From Pontibaca methylaminivorans (GTDB lineage: Bacteria; Pseudomonadota; Alphaproteobacteria; Rhodobacterales; Rhodobacteraceae): 64,000 bases of DNA. Positions within the stretch are counted from its first letter, which is position 1; every line of letters starts with the position of its first letter. The notes below the pieces were generated by a model. It searched no databases. It was not told the DNA's origin and worked only from the letters and a program-made list of their open reading frames with translations. The position numbers and the translations under genes are program-made. The stretch lies in assembly GCF_900156525.1 (NCBI RefSeq), contig NZ_FTPS01000001.1:682001-746000 (forward strand). The letters are read 5' to 3'. Below are positions 1 through 7,131 of the stretch, in pieces.

Positions 1-371
1 GCCAGCATCTCCTTGGTCGAGGTCTTGCCGACGCTTCCCGTCACACCGATGACCTGCGCCCCCGACCGGGCACGTCCCGCGCGCCCCAGCGCCTCGAGCG
101 CCGCCTGCACGTCCTCCACGATCAGGAGCGGCGCCTCCGGCCCAATACCTTCGGGCACACGCGACACGAGCGCCGCGGCGGCCCCCCTCGCAAGCGCTTC
201 GGGCACGAAATCATGTCCGTCGCGGGCCGCACTGAGCGCAACGAAAAGGTCGCCCGCGACAAGGGTGCGCGTGTCGATGGACACCCCGCCCGCGCGCCAG
301 CACCCGGTCGAGCCGTCCTGCGCGCGCCCGCCCGTTGCCGCGGCCGCTTCGTCCGCGCGCCAGAGGCTCAT
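1..371 (-). CDS. murF: UDP-MurNAc-tripeptide--D-Ala-D-Ala ligase MurF (5' part)
   Basis: MurF adds D-Ala-D-Ala to UDP-MurNAc-tripeptide in the cytoplasm, the last nucleotide-stage step of peptidoglycan precursor synthesis. Only the first ~123 residues lie in the window; the gene continues past base 1. The visible part has the Mur ligase N-terminal domain and ends just after the ATP-binding motif GVTGSVGKTSTKEML (the Mur GTxGKT[ST] loop). The ATG overlaps the murE stop by 4 bp (ATGA), as expected in a translationally coupled dcw operon. Identity rests on the N-terminal motif and the gene order. Confidence 0.93.
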   Translation of the reverse strand, partial: MSLWRADEAAAATGGRAQDGSTGCWRAGGVSIDTRTLVAGDLFVALSAARDGHDFVPEALARGAAAALVSRVPEGIGPEAPLLIVEDVQAALEALGRAGRARSGAQVIGVTGSVGKTSTKEML

Positions 372-1852
372 GTGGGCCGCCCGTCGAGTGCGGCGACCGC
401 GATGCTGGCCTGTTCCGCATCGTCGAACGGCAACACCGTGTCGCCCACGATCTGGCCGCGTTCATGCCCCTTGCCGGCGATCAGCAGCGCATCCCCCGGG
501 CCGAGCGCATCGACCCCGCGCAGGATCGCCTCGGCGCGGTCGCCGACCTCGCTCGCGTCCGGCGCGCCCTCCATGATCGCGCGGCGGATCAGGGCCGGAT
601 CCTCGCTGCGCGGATTGTCGTCGGTCACGATCACCAGATCCGCGTTCTCCGCCGCTGCCCGACCCATGAGCGGCCGCTTGCCCGCGTCCCGGTCGCCGCC
701 GGCGCCGATGATTGCGATCAGCCGCCCCATCACATGCGGGCGCAGCGTGGCAAGCGCCGTCGCCACCGCCGCCGGGGTATGGGCATAATCGACGAAAACG
801 GTGCCGCCGTTGTCACGAACCGCCGCAAGCTCCATCCGCCCGTGCACGGTGACGAGTTCGGCAAGCGCGGCAAAGACCGGCTCGGGCTCTTCGCCGCAGG
901 CGATGGCCAGCCCGGCCGCAAGCAGCACGTTTTCGGCCTGGAACCCGCCGATCAGCGAAAGCCGCACCTGCACCGCCTTGTCCCCCCAGGAAAAGCGCAG
1001 ATCCTGCCCGCTCGCATCGAAACGCTGGCCGAGCAGGGCAAGGTCGCCCTCCTCGCGCCCCACGGTGATCACATTCACGCCCCGCGCCGCCGCGACCGCG
1101 CGCATCTCGCGCCCGTAGCGGTCCATGAGGTTGATCACGGCGGTGCCGTCCTCGGGCAGCAATTCCCCGAAAAGCCGGGCCTTGGCCGCGAAATAGGCAT
1201 CGAGGTTCGGGTGATAATCGAGGTGATCCTGCGAGAGGTTGGTAAACCCCGCCGCCCGCAACTGCACCCCGTCAAGGCGATGCTGAAGAAGGCCATGGCT
1301 CGACGCTTCCATCGCGGCGCGGGTCACGCCGGCACCCGCCGCCTCGGCCAGCACGCGATGAAGAGTGATCGGATCCGGCGTGGTATGCGCCAGCGGTGCG
1401 CTCCATGCGCCCTCGACGCCGGTCGTGCCGATGTTGATCGCCTCGCGGCCGAAGCGGGTCCAGATCTGGCGCAGGAAGCTCGTGACCGAGGTCTTGCCGT
1501 TGGTGCCGGTCACGGCGGCGATGACCGGGGGCTGGCGCCCGAACCAGAGCGCCGCGGTAAAGGCCAGCGCCTCGCGCGGGTGCCCGGTCACCACGAGCGC
1601 CGCCTCCGACGCGGCCAGTTCGGACTGGGCGATGCGCACCCCGGCGGGATCGGTCAGGATCGCCGCCGCCCCCATGCGCAGCGCGTATTGTATATAGCTG
1701 CCGCCATGCACCCGCGATCCGGGGAGCGCGGCGAAAAGATAGCCTTCGCGCACGTCCCGGCTGTCGAGCGCGATGCCGCGGATCAGCGGATCGCGGCCGC
1801 CGCGCGCGGTGAGGGCCAGCTGGCTCAGTGGTTTCGCCGGTATGTCCATCAT
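368..1852 (-). CDS. murE: UDP-MurNAc-L-Ala-D-Glu:meso-DAP ligase MurE
   Basis: Cytoplasmic ATP-dependent ligase that adds the third peptide residue to UDP-MurNAc-dipeptide. It is 494 aa, normal for the family. The ATP-binding loop GTNGKT is at residues 116-121. The C-terminal domain carries DDNPRSEDP, the DNPR signature that selects meso-diaminopimelate rather than lysine. The gene lies 24 bp after ftsI and its stop overlaps the murF start (ATGA), so it is a mid-operon gene of the dcw cluster. Confidence 0.97.
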   Translation of the reverse strand: MMDIPAKPLSQLALTARGGRDPLIRGIALDSRDVREGYLFAALPGSRVHGGSYIQYALRMGAAAILTDPAGVRIAQSELAASEAALVVTGHPREALAFTAALWFGRQPPVIAAVTGTNGKTSVTSFLRQIWTRFGREAINIGTTGVEGAWSAPLAHTTPDPITLHRVLAEAAGAGVTRAAMEASSHGLLQHRLDGVQLRAAGFTNLSQDHLDYHPNLDAYFAAKARLFGELLPEDGTAVINLMDRYGREMRAVAAARGVNVITVGREEGDLALLGQRFDASGQDLRFSWGDKAVQVRLSLIGGFQAENVLLAAGLAIACGEEPEPVFAALAELVTVHGRMELAAVRDNGGTVFVDYAHTPAAVATALATLRPHVMGRLIAIIGAGGDRDAGKRPLMGRAAAENADLVIVTDDNPRSEDPALIRRAIMEGAPDASEVGDRAEAILRGVDALGPGDALLIAGKGHERGQIVGDTVLPFDDAEQASIAVAALDGRPT

Positions 1853-1876
1853 CCACTCCGCCGCCGGATCAGCCCC

Positions 1877-3661
1877 TTACTGGGACGCAAGCGTTATAGC
1901 AAGGTCGCTCACCGGTTCAATCTCCGGCCGCAGCCCGAGCAGCGGCGCGATGCGGCGGATCATCTCGGCCGCGACCGGCACCGCCGTCCAGCCGGCGGTG
2001 CGGCGATCCTCGTCGGTCGAATTCTCGATCGGCTCGTCCAGCGTGACGATCAGGACATATTTCGGGTCATGGGCCGGAAAGATGCTGGCAAAGGTGGCGA
2101 TCACCTTGTCCTTGTAATAGCCGCCCTGGGGTTTGGGCTTGTCGGCGGTGCCGGTCTTGCCGCCGACGGCATAGCCCTCGACCTCGCCGAAGCTCGCGGT
2201 GCCTTCGCTGACCACCTTGCGCAGCATGGTGCGCGCCTGGCGGGCCGCCTGTTCGGAGATGATGCGCGGCCCGTGCTGGGGCCCGTCGCGCTTGAGAAGG
2301 GTCGGGCTGACGTAATGCCCGCCGTTGGCGATCATGGCATAACCGGCGGCAAGGTGCATCGGGCTGACCGAGAGGCCGTGACCATAGGAAATCGTCATGG
2401 TGGAAAGTTCCGACCATTTGGCGGGCCTGAGCGGCTTGCCGCCCCTCGCCTCGACGATCTCGAACCCGGTCGGGTCGAGAAAGCCCAGCTTGTCGAAGAA
2501 CTGCTGCTGGCGCTCGGCCCCGATCTTCTGCGCCAGCCGCGCGGTGCCGATATTCGACGACTTGACGATGATGTTGGTCACCGACAGCTCGTTGCCGTAA
2601 TTGCGGAAATCGCTGATGCGGAAACGCCCCCAGCGCAGCGGACCCTTGGTGTCGATGATCGTGTCGGGGCGCACGAGCCCGAGATCCAGCGCCTGCGCGA
2701 CGGTGAAGATCTTGAAGGTGGAGCCGAGTTCGTACACCCCCTGCACCGAGCGGTTGAACAGGGGGCTCACCGAAGGATCGAGCCCGCTGGTCGCGGGGCG
2801 CGGGCGGTCGTTCGGGTCGAAGTCGGGCAAGGAAACGACCGAGATCACCTCGCCGGTATGCACATCCATCAGGATCGAGGTCGCGCCCTTCGCGTTCATG
2901 AGCTTCATGCCGCCCGAAAGCACGCTTTCCGCCGCCGACTGGATCGTGAGATCGAGCGAAAGCTCGAGCGGGCGATCGCCGTTTCCGGGATCGCGCAGAT
3001 AGCCGTCGAACTGCCGCTCGACGCCGGCAACGCCGATCACCTCGGCCGCGTTCACGCCTTCGCGCCCGAAAGAGGCGCCGCCCAGCACATGGGCCGCAAG
3101 ATGGCCGTTCGGATAAAGGCGCATCTCGCGCGGGCCGAACAGCAGCCCCGGTTCGCCCAGATCATGCACCGCCTGCTGCTGTTCGGGACTGATGCGCTTC
3201 TTGATCCAGAGGAACTTGCGCGCGCCGGTGAAATCCTTGAGCAGGCGCTCCTTTTTCAGGTCGGGGAAGATCTCCGCCAGCCCTTCGGCGGCGGCGGCCG
3301 GATCCACCATCTGCGGCGGCTGGGCATAAAGCGAATGGGTCTCGAAATTGGTGGCGAGGATGCGCCCGTGCCGATCGACGATATCGGCGCGCTGGTTGAC
3401 GATGGTCGGCCCGGCGCGGCTGATGGCGGGTTCCGCCGCCTCGGATGTGGCCAGCATCCCCATCCGCCCGCCAACGGTGACGAAGGCGCAGAAGAAGAAC
3501 AGGCCAAGCACCAGCAGGCGCCCCTCCGCACGGGAGCGGGCTCGGTCCTGCATTTCGGCATGGCGCAGGCGGATGTTCTCGTGCTCGATCGCCTCGACAT
3601 TCTCGCCGCGGTCGCGGGCCGGAAGAACACGCGCCAGCGGGCGCAGGGGGATGCGGGTCAT
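1877..3661 (-). CDS. ftsI: Division-specific transpeptidase FtsI (PBP3)
   Basis: Inner-membrane class B penicillin-binding protein that cross-links septal peptidoglycan. It is 594 aa: a short basic cytoplasmic N-terminus, one membrane segment near residues 48-66, a PBP dimerisation domain, then the transpeptidase domain. All three active-site motifs are visible: STFK near residue 313, SSN near 367 and KTG near 500. The ATG overlaps the ftsL stop by 4 bp. It would act with FtsL, encoded immediately upstream, and FtsW, which is outside the window. Confidence 0.97.
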   Translation of the reverse strand: MTRIPLRPLARVLPARDRGENVEAIEHENIRLRHAEMQDRARSRAEGRLLVLGLFFFCAFVTVGGRMGMLATSEAAEPAISRAGPTIVNQRADIVDRHGRILATNFETHSLYAQPPQMVDPAAAAEGLAEIFPDLKKERLLKDFTGARKFLWIKKRISPEQQQAVHDLGEPGLLFGPREMRLYPNGHLAAHVLGGASFGREGVNAAEVIGVAGVERQFDGYLRDPGNGDRPLELSLDLTIQSAAESVLSGGMKLMNAKGATSILMDVHTGEVISVVSLPDFDPNDRPRPATSGLDPSVSPLFNRSVQGVYELGSTFKIFTVAQALDLGLVRPDTIIDTKGPLRWGRFRISDFRNYGNELSVTNIIVKSSNIGTARLAQKIGAERQQQFFDKLGFLDPTGFEIVEARGGKPLRPAKWSELSTMTISYGHGLSVSPMHLAAGYAMIANGGHYVSPTLLKRDGPQHGPRIISEQAARQARTMLRKVVSEGTASFGEVEGYAVGGKTGTADKPKPQGGYYKDKVIATFASIFPAHDPKYVLIVTLDEPIENSTDEDRRTAGWTAVPVAAEMIRRIAPLLGLRPEIEPVSDLAITLASQ

Positions 3662-4011
3662 GGAAAGGCCTCGTCATCTGGATTTGGCGGGAGTTCGGTC
3701 GGATCATCGACCTCGGGCACCGGCGGCGGCGGATAGGAGACCTCGTCAACGCGGCCGAACTGTTCCGAATCGAAGGGCAGCAGCCCGAGCCGGTCGAAAT
3801 TGATCTCGGCCAGTTCCATCAGCCGCGAGGGGCGGTTCAGATAGGCCCATTCGGCGCGCAGCACGCTCATGCGCAGGCGCGCCTCGCCGATCTGGCGTTG
3901 CAGTGAACGCGCCTCGCGCAGCGCCTGCTGGGTGGAATAGTTCTCGCGATAGGCCCAGAAGGCCAGCCCGAAGACCGCAAGCACGGTCAGCACATAGGAA
4001 AGCGCCCTCAT
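3658..4011 (-). CDS. ftsL: Cell division protein FtsL
   Basis: Small bitopic membrane protein of 117 aa, part of the FtsQLB divisome subcomplex. Residues ~4-20 form a single hydrophobic segment. A predicted coiled coil follows (residues ~28-70, rich in Leu/Arg/Glu), then a proline- and acid-rich tail. FtsL proteins diverge strongly in sequence, so the assignment rests on topology and on position between rsmH and ftsI, overlapping both by 4 bp. Confidence 0.88.
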   Translation of the reverse strand: MRALSYVLTVLAVFGLAFWAYRENYSTQQALREARSLQRQIGEARLRMSVLRAEWAYLNRPSRLMELAEINFDRLGLLPFDSEQFGRVDEVSYPPPPVPEVDDPTELPPNPDDEAFP

Positions 4012-5030
4012 CGCCCGCCCCTTTCCGCCGGACGCAGCACGGGCGGCATGGCGATGGCACGGGGATCGACCGGGCGGGCGGGGGCATCGGTCCGCCGGGC
4101 GATGCGCAGCCGCGCCGAACGCGCGCGGGGGTTTTCGGCAAGCTCCGCGGCGTCGGGCTTGATCGCCTTGCGGGGGTCGAGCGTGAACCCGGCCGGCTCG
4201 GCCTGTTCCTCCGGGGCGTGACGGCTGCCGCCACCGCCCTGCCCGGCGCGAAGCGCGAAAAACCGCTTCACCATCCGGTCCTCGAGCGAATGGAAGGTCA
4301 CGACCGCAAGCACCCCGCCGGGTTTCAGCACCCGTTCGGCCGCCATGAGCCCCTGGAACAGCTCCTCGTATTCGCGGTTCACGGCAATGCGCAGCGCCTG
4401 GAAGCTGCGCGTGGCGGGGCGCGCCTGTCCGGGCCTGGCGCGGGGCAGACAGGATTCGACGACGGCGGCCAGTTGCAGCGTGGTTTCGAGCGGCGCATCA
4501 CTGCGCGCCGTGACAATTGCACGGGCGATCCGGCGGGCGGCGCGTTCCTCGCCATAGAAATAAAGGATGTCGGCAAGCTCTGCCTCGCTTGCGCGATTGA
4601 CGAGGTCGGCGGCATCCGGCCCCTCGCCCGACATGCGCATGTCGAGCGGCCCCTCCCGCATGAAGGAAAAGCCGCGCTCCGACTGGTCGAGCTGCATCGA
4701 GGAAACGCCAAGGTCGAGCACCACACCGTCCAGCCCGACATCTTCGGCAACATGTTCGTCCATCTGCGAAAACAGCCCCTGGCGCAGCACCAGCCGCTCG
4801 CCGTAATCGCCGGCCCATGCGCGCGCCATCTCGAACACCATGGGGTCGCGGTCGAGCGCGATCACCTGTTCCGCACCTGCGTCCAGCAGCGCCCGCGTAT
4901 AGCCGCCCGCGCCGAATGTGCCGTCAAGCCAGACCCCCGTAACCGGTGCCGCGGCCTTCATCAGCGGGCGCAGCAGAACCGGAACATGCGGGACCGGAGC
5001 GGGCGCGGGTGGAGTGGGCGCAGGCACCAT
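4008..5030 (-). CDS. rsmH: 16S rRNA m4C1402 N4-methyltransferase RsmH (MraW)
   Basis: SAM-dependent methyltransferase that modifies C1402 in the 16S rRNA P-site. It is 340 aa. The N-terminal half shows HVPVLLRP, then the SAM-binding glycine loop [13 protein letters not shown], and LDRDP at the end of the second strand. The lid domain follows, then the conserved [16 protein letters not shown] block near residue 240. It lies 4 bp downstream of mraZ and overlaps ftsL. Linkage of rsmH to mraZ is near universal in dcw clusters. Confidence 0.96.
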   Translation of the reverse strand: MVPAPTPPAPAPVPHVPVLLRPLMKAAAPVTGVWLDGTFGAGGYTRALLDAGAEQVIALDRDPMVFEMARAWAGDYGERLVLRQGLFSQMDEHVAEDVGLDGVVLDLGVSSMQLDQSERGFSFMREGPLDMRMSGEGPDAADLVNRASEAELADILYFYGEERAARRIARAIVTARSDAPLETTLQLAAVVESCLPRARPGQARPATRSFQALRIAVNREYEELFQGLMAAERVLKPGGVLAVVTFHSLEDRMVKRFFALRAGQGGGGSRHAPEEQAEPAGFTLDPRKAIKPDAAELAENPRARSARLRIARRTDAPARPVDPRAIAMPPVLRPAERGGR

Positions 5031-5034
5031 CGGT

Positions 5035-5538
5035 TCACTCCTCCGGTGCGGCGTCGAGAAGTTCCAGCGGGTCGAAATCTTCGGGGAACGCGTCGAGCCA
5101 TTCCTCGGTGCGGGTCAGTTCCTCGGATTCATAGGTCTCGGGCTTCCAGATCTGGAAGGTGTCGCCCGCGGCAATGAAGAACGCCTCGCCCTCGAGCCCG
5201 ATCTTGGCCCGCAGCTTGGCCGGCAGGACGATGCGCCCGGTTTCGTCCACGTTGGTGGGAAAGGACTGCCCGTGAAACAGGCGCTGCAGCATCTTGCGCT
5301 GCATCGAGCCGCGCGGCATCCGGTCGATCTTTGCATCGACCTCCTCGATCGCCTCGATGGTGTAGCATTCAAGATAGGTGCGGCGGTGATCGCCATAGAC
5401 GATGACCAGTTCGGGGTTGAGCCCTTCGGTCCAGTTCGGGTCCGAGGCTTCGAGCACGCGGCGGAACATGGCCGGGATCGAAACCCGCCCCTTGCCGTCC
5501 ACCTTGTGCCGGCTTTCGCCCCTGAACCTGCGCCCCAA
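5035..5538 (-). CDS. mraZ: Transcriptional regulator MraZ, first gene of the dcw cluster (TTG start)
   Basis: MraZ is a ring-forming DNA-binding protein with two AbrB-like SpoVT domains that regulates its own dcw operon. The 167-aa product begins [21 protein letters not shown] and has a second module, [21 protein letters not shown], around residue 95. The conserved N-terminus leaves TTG (complement of 5536-5538) as the best start: there is no in-frame ATG or GTG before this block, and a GGAGG Shine-Dalgarno lies 10 nt upstream. A TTG start on an autoregulated first gene could keep expression low. Confidence 0.93.
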   Translation of the reverse strand: MGRRFRGESRHKVDGKGRVSIPAMFRRVLEASDPNWTEGLNPELVIVYGDHRRTYLECYTIEAIEEVDAKIDRMPRGSMQRKMLQRLFHGQSFPTNVDETGRIVLPAKLRAKIGLEGEAFFIAAGDTFQIWKPETYESEELTRTEEWLDAFPEDFDPLELLDAAPEE

Positions 5539-5585
5539 GTCGTCCTGCCCTCCGCCCCCGCATCAAACCCGCCCCTTGAAGGCGG

Positions 5586-5806
5586 AAACGGCGGGTTGAT
5601 CCGCTGCCACTGATCAACCCGCCGCCCTCGTCCCGCTTTGCGGGTGTCCGACTGCGCGCGCCACCTGGGGGGATGTCTGCTCGCTCGCGCGCCGGATCTC
5701 TTTGATCTGATGAAGCCGTTTGCCTGTATGAAACCTTGTTTTTCTTGTCGTTTGGTCCGGGGTACTGCGTCCCCGTGTGCTGTCGCCCTCATCCGATGGA
5801 CCAAGG
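5586..5806 (-). ncRNA. Candidate UpsM-like sRNA in the mraZ 5' leader
   Basis: In Rhodobacter sphaeroides the abundant sRNA UpsM (~206 nt) arises by partial termination in the mraZ 5' UTR. The same place here could encode a ~220-nt RNA. On the minus strand, a 5' stem TTGGTCC (5804-5798) pairs with GGACCAA (5758-5752) and encloses a GGGG/CCCC stem. A CCCGC-AAA-GCGGG hairpin lies near 5640. The 3' end is the 12-bp hairpin at 5590-5623. The exact 5' end is inferred. The call rests on synteny and fold, not on sequence alignment. Confidence 0.55.
5590..5623 (-). terminator. Perfect 12-bp hairpin between the leader RNA and mraZ (attenuator-like)
   Basis: GGCGGGTTGATC (5590-5601) is perfectly repeated in inverse as GATCAACCCGCC (5612-5623) around a 10-nt loop. 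Toward mraZ the stem is followed only by GTTTCC, a weak T-tract. That would suit incomplete termination that releases a leader RNA but lets some polymerases reach mraZ. The same half-motif recurs once more at 5561-5573 (CATCAAACCCGCC), so a protein operator is an alternative reading. Confidence 0.6.
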
Positions 5807-5818
5807 AATGGCACGGGA

Positions 5819-5850
5819 TTTCATGGTACGCAACTGTTTTTTCACGGTAC
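5819..5850 (-). promoter_or_regulatory. Two direct repeats GTACCRTGAAA upstream of the inferred mraZ/UpsM start
   Basis: On the plus strand TTTCATGGTAC (5819-5829) and TTTCACGGTAC (5840-5850) differ at one base and start 21 bp apart, two helical turns. They sit just upstream of the inferred 5' end of the leader RNA at ~5806. That places them where an activator or an extended promoter element would act on the dcw transcript. The binding protein is unknown. Confidence 0.4.
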
Positions 5851-5875
5851 CTGCTACTGGATGTTGTTAACCCTC

Positions 5876-5884
5876 TGTGGATAA
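5876..5884 (-). promoter_or_regulatory. Perfect DnaA box (TTATCCACA) in AT-rich DNA
   Basis: The minus strand reads TTATCCACA exactly, inside an AT-rich stretch (about 5830-6020) that also has two GTTAAC sites and ATTGATCATTATG. DnaA boxes occur both at origins and at DnaA-regulated promoters. With one perfect box and no dnaA, parA or hemE nearby, a regulatory role for dcw or the leader RNA is more likely than an origin. Confidence 0.45.
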
Positions 5885-5983
5885 CTCAACATATTGATCA
5901 TTATGCAACAGTATCGTCGCAGGCTTTAGTAAGGCGCACAAAGGAGATTGCTATATATTGTGATCGTTAACACAGAACTGTGA

Positions 5984-6012
5984 CTTTCCGTGAAAGGTCG
6001 AAAATTTTTTCT
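5984..6012 (+). terminator. Possible weak plus-strand terminator
   Basis: A short stem, GACTTTC-CGT-GAAAGGTC with one bulged G, is followed by GAAAA and then TTTTTT (6005-6010). Read on the plus strand this looks like a small Rho-independent terminator, yet no convincing plus-strand gene ends here. The reading frame ending at 5970 runs antisense to the leader RNA and has no coding character. A short unannotated plus-strand RNA is possible. Confidence 0.25.
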
Positions 6013-6076
6013 TTATTCCTCTTGCTTCGAGTTTGTTCCTGATTTGACCCCGCAGCGCCATCCGGCTTTTCGGCTC

Positions 6077-6129
6077 GAATCGGGGATCCGGGAGACGATT
6101 CGAGGATTTTTACGACCGTGATACGAATC
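6077..6129. promoter_or_regulatory. Cluster of three GANTC (CcrM) sites
   Basis: GAATC at 6077, GATTC at 6097 and GAATC at 6125 fall within 53 bp, the first two exactly 20 bp apart. GANTC is the CcrM methylation target of alphaproteobacteria, and clusters in promoters can make transcription methylation dependent through GcrA. The sites lie in the otherwise empty DNA between the mraZ leader and the DUF1127 gene. Confidence 0.3.
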
Positions 6130-6378
6130 CGGGCCATGCTTTCCCATGCCGAACCGCCCGTCCCATGGATCGCCATGCGCTTCCACCCCTTCGGGGCGGA
6201 AAGCACTCCCGTCGGGCCGCCCGCCCGGGCTGCGCGGCGGACCGGCCCTTCCCGACCCGGGCGACGCAAGAGAACCGCGGCACAGCGGCGGGTGAAACTC
6301 CCAGGAAAATTTGATGCCGCTGGGGAAAGTTTATTGCAACCATGCACTTGCTGCATAGCGGCATTGCCTTTCCGTCTA

Positions 6379-6406
6379 TTGTGCAGATGCAGCAAATCGC
6401 TATCTA
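6379..6406 (+). promoter_or_regulatory. Candidate promoter of the DUF1127/CcsR-like locus
   Basis: TTGTGC (6379-6384), a 16-bp spacer and TATCTA (6401-6406) form a plausible promoter ~45 bp before the DUF1127 start. In R. sphaeroides the equivalent locus is transcribed by RpoHI/RpoHII; I cannot tell by eye which sigma factor this element suits. Confidence 0.3.
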
Positions 6407-6450
6407 TCGGACACAACGAAGCCGCAACGAATAATGAAGAGGTGTCTAAA

Positions 6451-6669
6451 ATGAGCGATGCAACCTTCTCCGCCATCGGTGCCCGCGGCAATTCCGATCG
6501 CTCGGCAAACCCGTTCCGGGGCGTGATGCAATGGCTTGGCCGCATCGGCCGCTACCGGCAGACGCTGAATGCGCTTGCCGAACTGGACGATCGCGCGCTG
6601 CACGACCTGGGGCTCCAGCGCTCCTCGATCAAGAGCGTGGCCTACCAGGCCGCCTACGGCCGCCGCTGA
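6451..6669 (+). CDS. DUF1127 small protein, CcaF1-like
   Basis: A 72-aa basic protein. The C-terminal ~45 residues form the DUF1127 domain (WLGRIGRYRQTLNALAELDD, then LHDLGL, then KSVAYQAAYGRR). Small DUF1127 proteins are RNA-binding; R. sphaeroides CcaF1 (71 aa) modulates sRNA maturation and turnover and is co-transcribed with the CcsR1-4 sRNAs. Here too the gene is followed by hairpins with C-rich loops and a strong terminator. The ATG has an AAGAGG Shine-Dalgarno 9 nt upstream. I assign CcaF1-like status from domain, size and context. Confidence 0.85.
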   Translation: MSDATFSAIGARGNSDRSANPFRGVMQWLGRIGRYRQTLNALAELDDRALHDLGLQRSSIKSVAYQAAYGRR

Positions 6670-6740
6670 GCGAACCCCCGGGGTGAGCGCGGCGTTCCGA
6701 ACGCCCCGCCCCGGACCCCGCGCGAAACCGCGCTCATGAC

Positions 6741-7031
6741 CCTGATGCGGCGCCCGGGCGCCGACAGGACAACAGATAGAACACATCCGGCAAGGGTTCC
6801 TCCCTCCCTATCCATTGCCGGATGACGCGGAGAGCCGACCCTGTCCTCCTCCCAATCGCAGGGCGGTTCACAAGCGGCAGCATCCACCCTCCCGGATGCT
6901 GCCGCCAAATCCGCCGGACCGGCATGACAGGTCCACAAGCCGACACGAGGGCATTCCGCGGAACTTCTCCCTGCCGCCGGTCTGCCCATGGAAGACGGCA
7001 GCGCCTTTCTCCCGGGCGCTGCCGTTTTTTG
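6741..7031 (+). ncRNA. CcsR-like sRNA cluster (hairpins with CCTCCTCCC-type loops)
   Basis: Downstream of the DUF1127 gene lies a chain of hairpins. These are a palindrome GGCGCCCGGGCGCC (6749-6762); CATCCGGCAA/TTGCCGGATG (6784-6793/6815-6824) with a CCTCCCTCCC loop; CCCTG/CAGGG around an exact CCTCCTCCC (6845-6853); GCGGCAGCATCC/GGATGCTGCCGC (6874-6885/6894-6905) with loop ACCCTCCC; and the terminator stem with a TTTCTCCCG loop. R. sphaeroides CcsR1-4 lie at the same place and carry CCUCCUCCC in their loops, an anti-Shine-Dalgarno motif. Number and boundaries of mature sRNAs here are not resolvable by eye. Confidence 0.75.
6995..7031 (+). terminator. Strong Rho-independent terminator of the CcsR-like locus
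   Basis: ACGGCAGCGCC (6995-7005) pairs perfectly with GGCGCTGCCGT (7015-7025) around a 9-nt loop and runs into six Ts. It closes the DUF1127-sRNA transcript before the convergent uvrD gene. Confidence 0.9.
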
Positions 7032-7131
7032 TTTCCTGTTCCGGTTTATCGGTTTCCGGGTTTGTCGTTCCGTCATGCGCGCCGGAATGTTCCGCAACCG
7101 CGCATGACAGGGCCCGGAACGGCGCCGCCGT

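Noticed and set aside
335-3736. 1133-codon plus-strand open frame opposite murE and ftsI
   Set aside because: High-GC shadow frame: Arg/His/Pro/Gly-rich, no motifs, fully antisense to genes with intact active-site motifs.
5638-5970. 110-codon plus-strand frame upstream of mraZ
   Set aside because: Antisense to the probable leader RNA, no Shine-Dalgarno and no recognisable composition or motif.
5860-6020. Chromosome replication origin
   Set aside because: Only one perfect DnaA box and no dnaA, parAB, gidA or hemE neighbours; not enough for an origin call.
6130-6175. MraZ-box array: TGG triplets roughly 10 bp apart on the minus strand
   Set aside because: The triplets (within ATGG/TGGGA) drift in phase and one position is missing; it is also over 600 bp from mraZ, too weak to report as operators.
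5539-6450. RNase P RNA (rnpB) in the mraZ upstream region
   Set aside because: The conserved GAGGAAAGTCCGGGC-type P4 segment and its complement are absent.
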